Shown in pieces: positions 1 through 5,678 of a stretch of DNA of 14,293 nucleotides; position 1 is the stretch's first letter; every line of letters starts with the position of its first letter. The stretch comes from Paracoccaceae bacterium. GTDB taxonomy: Bacteria > Pseudomonadota > Alphaproteobacteria > Rhodobacterales > Rhodobacteraceae. The notes under the pieces were generated by a model. The model made no database searches. It was not told the origin of the DNA and was given only the letters and a program-made list of their open reading frames with translations. Location of the stretch: the NCBI GenBank assembly GCA_023254015.1, contig JALQYS010000505.1:1-14293 (forward strand), given 5' to 3'. A program made the position numbers and the translations under genes.

Positions 1-219
1 GCCGGCAAGATTTGCGTTGTCGAAGTGGAAGAAATCGTGCCGCTGGGCAGCCTTGACCCCGACAGCATCCACCTGCCCGGCATCTATGTGCATCGCCTGA
101 TCCAAGGCGAACACGAAAAGCGCATCGAAAACCGCACCACCCGCAAGCGTGAAGCCGCGCAGTCAGAAGTGGGAACCGGTTCTGACGCCAGCGCGGCGAA
201 CACCAAGAAGGAGGCTTGA
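1..219 (+). CDS. scoA: 3-oxoacid CoA-transferase subunit A, C-terminal part
   Basis: This is the 3' end of a gene that begins before the window, open in frame 1 from base 1 to the TGA at 217-219 (72 residues). The visible protein contains EVEEIVPLGSLDPDSIHLPG followed by IYVHRLIQG and EKRIENRT, the usual C-terminal sequence of the alpha subunit of succinyl-CoA:3-oxoacid CoA-transferases. The enzyme moves CoA between succinyl-CoA and acetoacetate in the cytoplasm during ketone-body or PHB-related metabolism. After EKRIENRT comes a tail of about 28 residues rich in Ala, Ser, Thr, Lys and Glu, which looks lineage-specific. The next gene, scoB, starts 3 bases after the stop, as expected for two subunits translated together. 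AtoD or PcaI naming is possible; the substrate cannot be fixed from this fragment. Confidence 0.9.
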   Translation, partial: AGKICVVEVEEIVPLGSLDPDSIHLPGIYVHRLIQGEHEKRIENRTTRKREAAQSEVGTGSDASAANTKKEA

Positions 220-221
220 GA

Positions 222-851
222 ATGGCTTGGGACCGCAATCAGATCGCCGCACGGGCCGCGAAAGAGCTGCAGGATGGCTGGTATGTGAACCTCGGCATCG
301 GCATCCCGACGCTTGTTGCCAACTACATCCCCGAAGGCGTCTCGGTGACGCTGCAATCGGAAAACGGCATGCTGGGCATGGGCCCCTTCCCCTATGAGGG
401 CGAGGAAGACCCCGATCTCATCAACGCCGGCAAACAGACCATCACCGAACTGCCGCAAACCGCCTATTTCGATTCTGCGCAGTCCTTTGCCATGATCCGC
501 GGCGGCAAGATTGCCATGGCCATCCTTGGCGCCATGGAAGTGGCCGAAAACGGTGACCTCGCGAACTGGATGATCCCGGGCAAACTGGTCAACGGCATGG
601 GCGGCGCGATGGACCTCGTGGCCGGTGTCGGCCGCGTGGTCGTCGTGATGGACCACACCTCCAAACACGGCGAATCGAAGGTGCTGAAGGCCTGCACCCT
701 GCCGCTCACCGGCAAGGGCGTGGTCAACCGCATCATCACCAATCTGGGTGTGCTGGATGTGGTTCCCGGCGGGCTGAAGATCGTCGAACTCGCCGATGGC
801 GTGACCGAGGCCGAGCTGCGCGCGGCGACCGAGGCCACCCTGGTCAACTGA
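222..851 (+). CDS. scoB: 3-oxoacid CoA-transferase subunit B
   Basis: Complete 209-residue beta subunit of the CoA-transferase. The ATG at 222 is preceded by an AAGGAGG ribosome-binding site at 208-214 that lies inside the end of scoA, so the two genes are a translationally linked pair; an in-frame TTG at 216 is less well placed. The N-terminus has the glycine-rich LGIGIPT stretch (about residues 24-30). The SENGMLG motif (residues 46-52) carries the catalytic glutamate, Glu47, which forms the glutamyl-CoA thioester in this family. GPFPYEGEEDPDLINAGK and GGAMDLV are further family signatures. Length is normal for the subunit. The active enzyme is expected to be an A2B2 complex in the cytoplasm. 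Acetoacetate is the likely acceptor; related pairs acting on 3-oxoadipate (PcaIJ) are the main alternative. Confidence 0.94.
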   Translation: MAWDRNQIAARAAKELQDGWYVNLGIGIPTLVANYIPEGVSVTLQSENGMLGMGPFPYEGEEDPDLINAGKQTITELPQTAYFDSAQSFAMIRGGKIAMAILGAMEVAENGDLANWMIPGKLVNGMGGAMDLVAGVGRVVVVMDHTSKHGESKVLKACTLPLTGKGVVNRIITNLGVLDVVPGGLKIVELADGVTEAELRAATEATLVN

Positions 852-902
852 CCTCCTGTCCCTACCCGAAAGGCCTCATTGCGGCCTGCCTCATCCTCTG
901 TG

Positions 903-960
903 CCCAAATATCCTCAGGGGGTGAGGCGCCTTGCGCCGAGGAGGGCAGACGCCCCCCTTT
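903..960. terminator. Folded intergenic element between convergent scoB and transglycosylase genes
   Basis: An outer stem pairs AGGGGG (916-921) with CCCCCT (953-958), followed on the plus strand by TTT. Inside it is a small perfect hairpin, GGCGC (925-929) with GCGCC (933-937) and a CTT loop. A weaker AGGCC/GGCCT hairpin (871-875, 883-887) lies just after scoB. The placement between convergent genes fits a terminator for scoB. The layout (CCCAAATATCCTC, then a G-run, an inner palindrome and a C-run) resembles a dispersed intergenic sequence that I recall from Rhodobacteraceae genomes. That resemblance is from memory and has not been checked. Confidence 0.5.
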
Positions 961-963
961 GCC

Positions 964-1821
964 TCATCCGCCCGAGGCGATGACCTTGAACACGCAAGGA
1001 TCGGTGACCAGCTCGGGCGGGCTTTGGCACAACCCTTGCGCCACCTGCCACGCCGCCAGCACCTTCGGCACATAATCGCGCGTCTCGGCATAGGGCGGCA
1101 CGCCCTTGTTGGCCTCCACCGCGCCCTCGCCCGCATTATAGGCGGCCAGCACCATCAGCGGATCGCGGTCAAACCGCTTCATCAGCCAGTCCAGATAGGC
1201 CACCCCGCCCTTGATGTTCTGCACAGGGTCTTTCGCATCCCTGACGCCAAAGCGCGTGGCCGTGGCCGGGATCAGCTGCATCAGACCGGTCGCGCCCGCG
1301 CTGGAAACCGCCTCATGCCGCCCGCCGCTTTCGATGCCGATCACCGCCAGAACCAGCGCAGGCGACACTTCGGTGCCGATCGTGGCCTTCAATATCTCGA
1401 CCCCATAGGTATTGGCGATCTGCTGCATGTGCTGCAGGCGCGGCGCCGTCACCTGCGCGCCAGCTGGCCCCTGCGACAGGGTCGCCAGCGCCAGCGGGAA
1501 CCGGCCCGAGACCTGATCCCGCGCGGTCGGCACGGTTTCCCAGAACCAGTCGTATTGCGTGCCCTTGACCGGGGCGCTGGGTGCCAGCGATGCGCTTTCG
1601 GCCCCGGGTTTCGCGGGCGGCTCGACCTTGGGCGCCATGGCCAGCAGCCGGGCCTGTTCTTCGGGATCGATCTGAACGGTGATCCGCTTGCCCGGCTTGG
1701 TGTCGGCCACGGAAATGCGTTTGAAGGTGAAATCCCGCGCAGCCGGCACGACTTCGGCCCCCGCGCCCAAGGGTGCGGCGCAAAGGATTGCCACCAGAAA
1801 CCTACCCGCTACCCGATGCAT
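964..1821 (-). CDS. Exported lytic transglycosylase (SLT/Slt70-like domain)
   Basis: A 285-residue periplasmic protein read from 1821 down to 964. Residues 1-22 are a signal peptide: a basic start, a hydrophobic core, and a GAGA|E cleavage area. Residues 23-130 are a low-similarity region with a Pro/Ala-rich linker around 64-86. From about residue 135 comes the goose-lysozyme-like SLT domain: IGIESGG with the catalytic Glu164, then GATGLMQLIP (176-185), YLDWLM (209-214) and AAYNAGEGAV (226-235), all hallmarks of soluble lytic transglycosylases. Such enzymes cleave the MurNAc-GlcNAc bond of peptidoglycan and leave 1,6-anhydro ends. Cys14 sits in the signal core without a proper lipobox, so I do not call it a lipoprotein. 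The gene is divergent from the Tad pilus locus and convergent with scoB. A role in wall opening for the pilus is possible but unproven. No strong ribosome-binding site is visible before the ATG. Confidence 0.92.
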   Translation of the reverse strand: MHRVAGRFLVAILCAAPLGAGAEVVPAARDFTFKRISVADTKPGKRITVQIDPEEQARLLAMAPKVEPPAKPGAESASLAPSAPVKGTQYDWFWETVPTARDQVSGRFPLALATLSQGPAGAQVTAPRLQHMQQIANTYGVEILKATIGTEVSPALVLAVIGIESGGRHEAVSSAGATGLMQLIPATATRFGVRDAKDPVQNIKGGVAYLDWLMKRFDRDPLMVLAAYNAGEGAVEANKGVPPYAETRDYVPKVLAAWQVAQGLCQSPPELVTDPCVFKVIASGG

Positions 1822-2158
1822 CTTTGCGATGCCTGCCTGATCTTGATTGCAGGCATGTTCTCAGATTTCGGCCAAAGTCACCACCCAAATCGACATCAGA
1901 AAAAGGCATTCCCGCCAGAATTGTGCGACTTCTGCGCCGTGAAGCCGCCTATCCGGGCCAGATCAGAACAATTTATTACATCTTTTCAGGGTATTAACCT
2001 GAAATTCACCAAAACCCAGAAAACGCCCCGTCCCTTCCGCGCCTTTGCCACGTTCTGCAGGCTTCATGTCCTTGTCATCGGGGCGCTGTCGGAACAGAGG
2101 CCACAGGGAACGGCCCGGTTGATCTGAAACCTTGCAACCTTGGGAAAGGGCACCTGCC
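1822..2158. other. Divergent intergenic region between the transglycosylase gene and the first pilin gene
   Basis: 337 bases with no supported gene. The part around 1955-2030 is clearly richer in A+T than its surroundings, as expected for a control region serving the minus-strand transglycosylase and the plus-strand pilin. It contains a near match to the CtrA site (1994-2008) and, at 2090-2102, a 13-base block that recurs in front of the second pilin gene. I could not identify a convincing -35/-10 pair for either direction. Open frames crossing the region are unsupported. Confidence 0.6.
1994..2008. promoter_or_regulatory. Near-consensus CtrA-like site upstream of the pilin genes
   Basis: The sequence TTAA-N7-TTCA differs by one base from the alphaproteobacterial CtrA consensus TTAA-N7-TTAA, and its first half reads TTAACC. 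It lies in the A+T-rich part of the divergent region, about 150 bases before the pilin start. In Caulobacter the pilin gene is CtrA-controlled, so the position is sensible, but a single degenerate match can arise by chance. Confidence 0.3.
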
Positions 2159-2356
2159 ATGAAACTGCTCAACATCTTCAAATCCTTCAAGAACGACGAA
2201 TCCGGCGCCGTGACCGTTGACTGGGTCGTGCTGACCGCGGCCATCGTCGGCCTGGGCATGGTGGTGATGACCACCGTCGGCGGCGGGATCGAAGGCCTCG
2301 GCTCGGCCATCGTGTCGGACCTGGAAGGCCGCGCTGCCGGTTACGAAAACCAGTAA
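2090..2356 (+). repeat. Tandem duplicated pilin unit, copy 1
   Basis: Copy 1 of a duplicated unit whose partner is 2557-2820. It starts with CGGAACAGAGGCC (2090-2102), 56 bases before the pilin ATG, continues through a partly conserved leader (GGCCCG, then TGCAAC, then AAAGGG) and the whole pilin gene. Within the coding part the two copies differ at three bases only (2239/2703, 2263/2727, 2278/2742), all silent third positions, whereas the leaders and trailers have drifted much more. Confidence 0.85.
2159..2356 (+). CDS. flp: Flp-type major pilin prepilin, copy 1
   Basis: A 65-residue Flp/type IVb prepilin and the first gene of the Tad locus. A short basic leader (residues 1-16, ending DESG) is followed by the predicted prepilin-peptidase site G16|A17, giving a 49-residue mature pilin. 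The mature N-terminus is AVTVDW followed by a hydrophobic helix of roughly 20 residues (VVLTAAIVGLGMVVMTTVGG), which anchors the prepilin in the inner membrane and packs in the pilus core. The usual Glu5-Tyr6 pair of Flp pilins is Asp-Trp here. AAAGGG at 2145-2150 is the ribosome-binding site, 8 bases before the ATG. Its protein is identical to that encoded at 2623-2820. A hairpin at 2380-2411 follows the gene. Export and assembly should depend on the downstream cpa/tad genes. Confidence 0.93.
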   Translation: MKLLNIFKSFKNDESGAVTVDWVVLTAAIVGLGMVVMTTVGGGIEGLGSAIVSDLEGRAAGYENQ

Positions 2357-2379
2357 TCTGATCTGATACGGCGATCAGT

Positions 2380-2411
2380 CGGGGCCGCATCCCTATCCGG
2401 ATGCGGCCCCG
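2380..2411 (+). terminator. GC-rich hairpin after pilin copy 1
   Basis: A perfect 13-base-pair stem (2380-2392 with 2399-2411) closes a 6-base loop, 24 bases after the pilin stop. A smaller CTGATC/GATCAG inverted repeat (2358-2363, 2373-2378) precedes it. The stem is followed by AACATTTC rather than a clean T-run, so it may act as a partial terminator or as an RNA-stabilising 3' end that raises pilin expression over downstream genes. Confidence 0.6.
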
Positions 2412-2556
2412 AACATTTCAAGGCCTGGCGCAGGATTGTTTCGCAACCGGAAAGAAAGAGCCTGAGAATTTTTGCAATTTTCGCGAAATCTCCGCCATCG
2501 CGCCGCAATCACGCCCGAATCCAAGTGCCATATGGCTGCAAGCTTGACGGACAGCC

Positions 2557-2820
2557 CGGAACAGAGGCCGGCACCAAGGCCCGTCAGCCGATCACTGCAA
2601 CACCCATGAAAGGGGCCACGCCATGAAACTGCTCAACATCTTCAAATCCTTCAAGAACGACGAATCCGGCGCCGTGACCGTTGACTGGGTCGTGCTGACC
2701 GCAGCCATCGTCGGCCTGGGCATGGTCGTGATGACCACCGTTGGCGGCGGGATCGAAGGCCTCGGCTCGGCCATCGTGTCGGACCTGGAAGGCCGCGCTG
2801 CCGGTTACGAAAACCAGTAA
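2557..2820 (+). repeat. Tandem duplicated pilin unit, copy 2
   Basis: Copy 2 of the unit at 2090-2356. It opens with the same 13-base block CGGAACAGAGGCC (2557-2569), 53 bases before the ATG, and keeps GGCCCG, TGCAAC and AAAGGGG in the same order in the leader. The trailers of both copies also match in plan: a GATC-containing inverted repeat followed by a GC-rich hairpin. The duplication therefore covered gene plus flanks. Confidence 0.85.
2623..2820 (+). CDS. flp: Flp-type major pilin prepilin, copy 2
   Basis: Encodes the same 65-residue prepilin as 2159-2356, residue for residue, with three silent base differences. The same features apply: leader of 16 residues, cleavage after Gly16, mature AVTVDW N-terminus, hydrophobic helix, and a C-terminus ending GYENQ. 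AAAGGGG (2609-2615) lies 7 bases before the ATG. An ATG at 2606 opens a six-codon frame (M-K-G-A-T-P) whose TGA overlaps the pilin ATG. It has no ribosome-binding site and no counterpart before copy 1, so I do not call it a gene. The gene ends 22 bases before a strong hairpin (2843-2869). The spacing of 266 bases from copy 1 leaves room for its own promoter, but I could not pick one with confidence. Confidence 0.92.
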   Translation: MKLLNIFKSFKNDESGAVTVDWVVLTAAIVGLGMVVMTTVGGGIEGLGSAIVSDLEGRAAGYENQ

Positions 2821-2823
2821 TCC

Positions 2824-2840
2824 GATCGGAACTTCCGATC
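2824..2840. promoter_or_regulatory. Palindrome just after pilin copy 2
   Basis: GATCGGAA (2824-2831) and TTCCGATC (2833-2840) form a perfect inverted repeat around a single C. Such a short centre folds poorly as RNA but suits a dimeric DNA-binding protein. The position inside the transcript trailer, and the weaker GATC repeat in the same place after copy 1, suggest it may simply be a remnant of a shared 3' end. No function is assigned. Confidence 0.3.
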
Positions 2841-2842
2841 AG

Positions 2843-2874
2843 ACAGGCCGCGCTCTCCGCGCGGCCTGTTCCAT
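2843..2874 (+). terminator. Rho-independent-like terminator after pilin copy 2
   Basis: A perfect 11-base-pair GC-rich stem (2843-2853 with 2859-2869) closes a TCTCC loop and is followed by a T-rich stretch with TTCC then TTTT (2869-2877). This is the most terminator-like hairpin in the pilin region. It should separate abundant major-pilin transcripts from the third pilin and cpaB, at least in part. Confidence 0.68.
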
Positions 2875-2991
2875 TTTCTGCACAAGCCGCAATTGGGACA
2901 CGGGATCGTTCCGGTTTCGGCCACAAACACGGGGTAAGACCGAATGGCAAGGATGCGCCATGGTCAGCGCCTGAGATGTGGAGAGGGACGA

Positions 2992-3180
2992 ATGCGGCGG
3001 ATTCTGGGCTTTTTCCATAACGACGACGGCGCCATCACCGTCGACTGGGTGGTGCTGTCGGCCGCAGTCATCGGGCTGGGTATGGTGGTGCTGATGCCCG
3101 TGGCGTTTTCGACCGAAAGCTCGACCCAGCGGATCGCGGACGACATCGAGACCCGCGCCGTGGGCTATGGCAGCAACTGA
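2992..3180 (+). CDS. Third, divergent Flp-type pilin (possible minor pilin)
   Basis: A 62-residue Flp-like prepilin. The start is taken at the ATG 2992 because GGAGAGGGA (2980-2988) lies directly before it; an in-frame ATG at 2944 has no such site and would lengthen the leader to 29 residues. The leader MRRILGFFHNDDG ends at Gly13; the mature protein starts AITVDW, runs through a hydrophobic helix (VVLSAAVIGLGMVVLMPVAF) and ends TRAVGYGSN. Predicted mature length is 49 residues, the same as the two major pilins, and the Asp-Trp pair at +5/+6 is shared. The C-terminal half differs (SSTQRIADDIETRAVGY), so it is an old paralogue and not part of the recent duplication. It could be a minor pilin or a component priming assembly; the sequence does not decide. 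cpaB follows after 44 bases. Confidence 0.87.
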   Translation: MRRILGFFHNDDGAITVDWVVLSAAVIGLGMVVLMPVAFSTESSTQRIADDIETRAVGYGSN

Positions 3181-3224
3181 ATGTGAACGGGGCCGCAACC
3201 CGGCCCAAACCCAGGGGGTAAATC

Positions 3225-4061
3225 ATGCGCGCAGTGTTCGGACTGGTTCTTGTGGCGGGCGTCGGCCTTGCCGGGGCTGCGGTCTACATGGCCAAGGGCT
3301 ATATCTCGAAAACCGAAACCGCCCTGCAGCGCGAACTGGCGCTCAAGGCTGAAACCGGCGGCCTTGTCGAGGTTTATGTGGTGAAAAAGCCCGTCAACTA
3401 TGGCGAGCCCCTGACCCGCGACGATGTGCAGAAAAGCTATCTGCCCAAGAACACCCTGCCCGAAAACACCTTTGGCGACATCGCGATCCTGTTTCCCGAA
3501 GACAATCCCGAGCCGCGCTATGTGTTGCGCCAGATGGAAAAGTTCGAGCCGATCCTTGCGGTCAAGGTCACCGAACCGGGCGAACAGGCCGGGCTGACGG
3601 GCGAGCTGGAAAAGGGCATGCGCGCCTTTTCGATCAAGGTCGAGGCGGCCGATTACCTACAGCCGGGCCAAAGCGTCGACATCTACTGGACCGGTGCGAC
3701 CGAGACTTCGGGCGGGGAAATCACCCGCATGATCGAAAGCAACATGAAGATCATCGCCGTTGATCGCAACGGCAAGTCCGCCACCTCGGATGGCGCGATC
3801 CAGAACCGCACGATGACGGTTGCCGCCACCCCCGAAGAGGTGGCCCGTCTGGCCCAGGCTCAGGCCACGGGACAACTGGTCATGTCGCTGGTTGGCGTGG
3901 GCGATGACACCGAGGTGGGCAAGGTCGAGGTGGACACCGGATCGATGCTGGGCATCACCGAAGCCGCCGCACCGGTCGCCGCACCGGCCGAACAGGTTTG
4001 CACCATCCGCACGCGGAAAGGCGCCGATGTGGTGGAAATTCCGATCCCCTGCACCAACTGA
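3225..4061 (+). CDS. cpaB: Flp pilus assembly protein CpaB (RcpC)
   Basis: A 278-residue protein of the CpaB/RcpC family, a periplasmic component that works with the secretin in Tad pilus export. The N-terminus has one hydrophobic segment (about residues 4-22) serving as membrane anchor or uncleaved signal. Residues 46-115 form the SAF-like region beginning VYVVKKPVNYGEPLTRDDVQ. Residues 125-225 hold the RcpC core, with LEKGMRAFSIKVEAADYLQP and the GQSVDIYWTGA strand. The C-terminus ends VCTIRTRKGADVVEIPIPCT; its two cysteines could form a disulfide. AGGGGG (3213-3218) is the ribosome-binding site, 6 bases before the ATG. The gene follows the third pilin closely and may share its transcript. 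A hairpin at 4078-4108 follows the stop. Confidence 0.92.
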   Translation: MRAVFGLVLVAGVGLAGAAVYMAKGYISKTETALQRELALKAETGGLVEVYVVKKPVNYGEPLTRDDVQKSYLPKNTLPENTFGDIAILFPEDNPEPRYVLRQMEKFEPILAVKVTEPGEQAGLTGELEKGMRAFSIKVEAADYLQPGQSVDIYWTGATETSGGEITRMIESNMKIIAVDRNGKSATSDGAIQNRTMTVAATPEEVARLAQAQATGQLVMSLVGVGDDTEVGKVEVDTGSMLGITEAAAPVAAPAEQVCTIRTRKGADVVEIPIPCTN

Positions 4062-4077
4062 AACCGGCAATAATTCG

Positions 4078-4118
4078 GGGCGCGATACCTTCCATGGGGG
4101 TCGCGCCCGCCATCTTTT
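4078..4118 (+). terminator. Hairpin with T-run after cpaB
   Basis: An 8-base-pair GC-rich stem pairs 4078-4085 with 4101-4108 and closes a 15-base loop that can fold further. CATCTTTT ends at 4118. It looks like a modest or partial terminator between cpaB and cpaC, and would make sense if cpaC onward has its own promoter in the A+T-rich stretch that follows. Confidence 0.5.
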
Positions 4119-4142
4119 CCACCCATGGTAGGTTGTTGCAAG

Positions 4143-4151
4143 TTATCCACA
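4143..4151 (+). promoter_or_regulatory. DnaA-box sequence in the cpaB-cpaC gap
   Basis: TTATCCACA, a perfect match to the classical 9-base DnaA box, lies in the A+T-rich stretch 116 bases before the cpaC start. A GANTC site (4175-4179), the target of the alphaproteobacterial CcrM methylase, is 23 bases further on. One isolated box is not an origin; it could couple cpaC-onward transcription to the replication cycle, or be chance. Confidence 0.35.
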
Positions 4152-4266
4152 TAAGAAACCCTGCATAAGCGGTTGATTCTTGCATACAAAAGAGAAAACG
4201 GGCATCCTTGGATATCGAACGGGCACCAAAAGACCCGACAGAGGCGTGATCGAAAGGGCAGGTCAC

Positions 4267-5673
4267 ATGAGACTGCAAGGCATCCTGAGGGCCGGCATGC
4301 TGGGCCTGTTGCTGACGACCGCGGCCGTTTCCACGGGTGCGGCGCAGACGCTGCAGGTTCTGAAAGGCTCGGAAAGCGCACCGCTGAACGTGCCGATGAA
4401 CCGCGCGGTGGTGGTGGAAAGCGACACGCCCTTTGCCGAACTGTCGATCGCCAATCCGGGCATTGCCGACATCTCGACCCTGTCGGACAAGTCGATCTAT
4501 GTGCTGGGAAAGACGCCGGGCCGCACGACGCTGACGCTTCTGTCGCCCGAGGGCAAGTTGATCTCGAACGTCGAGGTGCATGTCACCCCCGACATCGCCG
4601 AATTCAAGGAGCGTCTGCAGCAGATCCTGCCGGGCGAAACCATCGAGGTGCGCACCGCCAATGACGGGATCGTGCTGTCGGGCACGGTGTCGTCAGCCGC
4701 CAAGCTGGACCGGGCGATGGATCTGGCCAACCGCTATGCGCCCGAGCGCGTCTCGAACCTGATGAGCGTCGGCGGCACCCAGCAGGTCATGCTGAAGGTG
4801 CGCTTTGCCGAGATGCAGCGGTCGGTGTCGAAAAGCCTGTCGGCCTCGCTGGGGGTGATGGGCGGCAATACCGTAGGCGTGGCGGGGGGCTCGGGGCAGC
4901 TTGCCGACGGCACAAAGCTGAGCAGCATGCTGACCAACGGCATGGTGAATTCCTCGAACGAGGCCGAGGGCCGGCTTGGTCTTGGTTTTTCGGCAGGCGC
5001 GCTGGAATTTGCGGTGCTGCTCGAGGCGCTGGAGTCCAAGGGCGTGGTGCGGACGCTGGCCGAACCGAACCTGACCGCCCTTTCCGGGCAAGAGGCCAAG
5101 TTCCTTGCCGGTGGCGAGTATCCGATTCCGGTCGCCTCGGGCGACGGGTCCGTGCGGGTTGAGTACAAACCTTTCGGGGTTGAGCTGAACTTCACCCCGG
5201 TCGTGGTGGATGGGGATGTCGTCAACCTGACGATCAACGCCGCCGTGTCCTCGATTGACACGACCACCACGCTGCAGACCGAGGGGTTTTCGATCAACGC
5301 CTTCAAGCGGCGCGAAACCTCGACCACGGTCGAGATGCGTGACGGTGAAAGCTTTGCCATCGCCGGGCTGTTGCAGGATGACTTCCGCGACCTGAACGGT
5401 CAGGTGCCATGGCTGGGCGACATTCCGATCATCGGGGCGCTGTTCCGGTCGGCCGAATATCAACGCGCGCAGTCCGAACTGGTGATCATCGTCACCCCCC
5501 ATCTTGTCACCCCCACCCGGGGCGAGGCGCTGGCGCTTCCCACCGATCGGGTGCGCCTGCCGACCGAGAAGGAGCTGTTCCTGTTCGGCGATGTGGCGGG
5601 CAAGCAAAAGGGCGCAGCGGGCGAAGTGGCCCGGCAAGACTTTACCGGCTCCTATGGCTATGTGATGGAGTGA
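4267..5673 (+). CDS. cpaC: Tad pilus outer-membrane secretin CpaC (RcpA)
   Basis: A 468-residue secretin that forms the outer-membrane pore of the Flp pilus machine. The start is placed at ATG 4267 because it gives a normal signal peptide (hydrophobic core about residues 6-21, cleavage near GAA|Q at residue 26) and has AAAGG 10 bases upstream; the frame is open a further 29 codons but without such features. Residues 30-100 are the pilus-type N-terminal domain (LNVPMNRAVVV onward). Residues 105-170 are a BON-like domain (GIVLSGTVSSAAKLDRA). From about 175 the secretin region follows, with LEALESKG (252-259), AEPNLTALSGQEAKFLAGG (from 265) and VPWLGDIPIIGALF (380-393). The last 40 residues after LVIIVTPHLV form a tail typical of CpaC. 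The next gene starts 5 bases after the stop. Confidence 0.95.
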   Translation: MRLQGILRAGMLGLLLTTAAVSTGAAQTLQVLKGSESAPLNVPMNRAVVVESDTPFAELSIANPGIADISTLSDKSIYVLGKTPGRTTLTLLSPEGKLISNVEVHVTPDIAEFKERLQQILPGETIEVRTANDGIVLSGTVSSAAKLDRAMDLANRYAPERVSNLMSVGGTQQVMLKVRFAEMQRSVSKSLSASLGVMGGNTVGVAGGSGQLADGTKLSSMLTNGMVNSSNEAEGRLGLGFSAGALEFAVLLEALESKGVVRTLAEPNLTALSGQEAKFLAGGEYPIPVASGDGSVRVEYKPFGVELNFTPVVVDGDVVNLTINAAVSSIDTTTTLQTEGFSINAFKRRETSTTVEMRDGESFAIAGLLQDDFRDLNGQVPWLGDIPIIGALFRSAEYQRAQSELVIIVTPHLVTPTRGEALALPTDRVRLPTEKELFLFGDVAGKQKGAAGEVARQDFTGSYGYVME

Positions 5674-5678
5674 CCGCG

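Noticed and set aside
931..2127. Long plus-strand open frame of 398 codons across the transglycosylase gene and the divergent region
   Set aside because: It runs opposite a gene with a signal peptide and a complete SLT domain; its product is rich in Arg, His and Gln with no recognisable domain, and the frame is open because of GC-rich codon structure.
2944..2991. Earlier ATG for the third pilin
   Set aside because: It would add 16 residues to the leader; GGAGAGGGA at 2980-2988 points to ATG 2992, and the shorter leader is like those of the other pilins.
4143..4151. Replication origin suggested by the DnaA box
   Set aside because: There is a single box, with no cluster, no unwinding element and no replication genes nearby. 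It is kept only as a possible regulatory site.
4180..4266. Longer start for cpaC at 4180
   Set aside because: It would add 29 polar residues before a normal signal peptide and lacks a ribosome-binding site; ATG 4267 is better.
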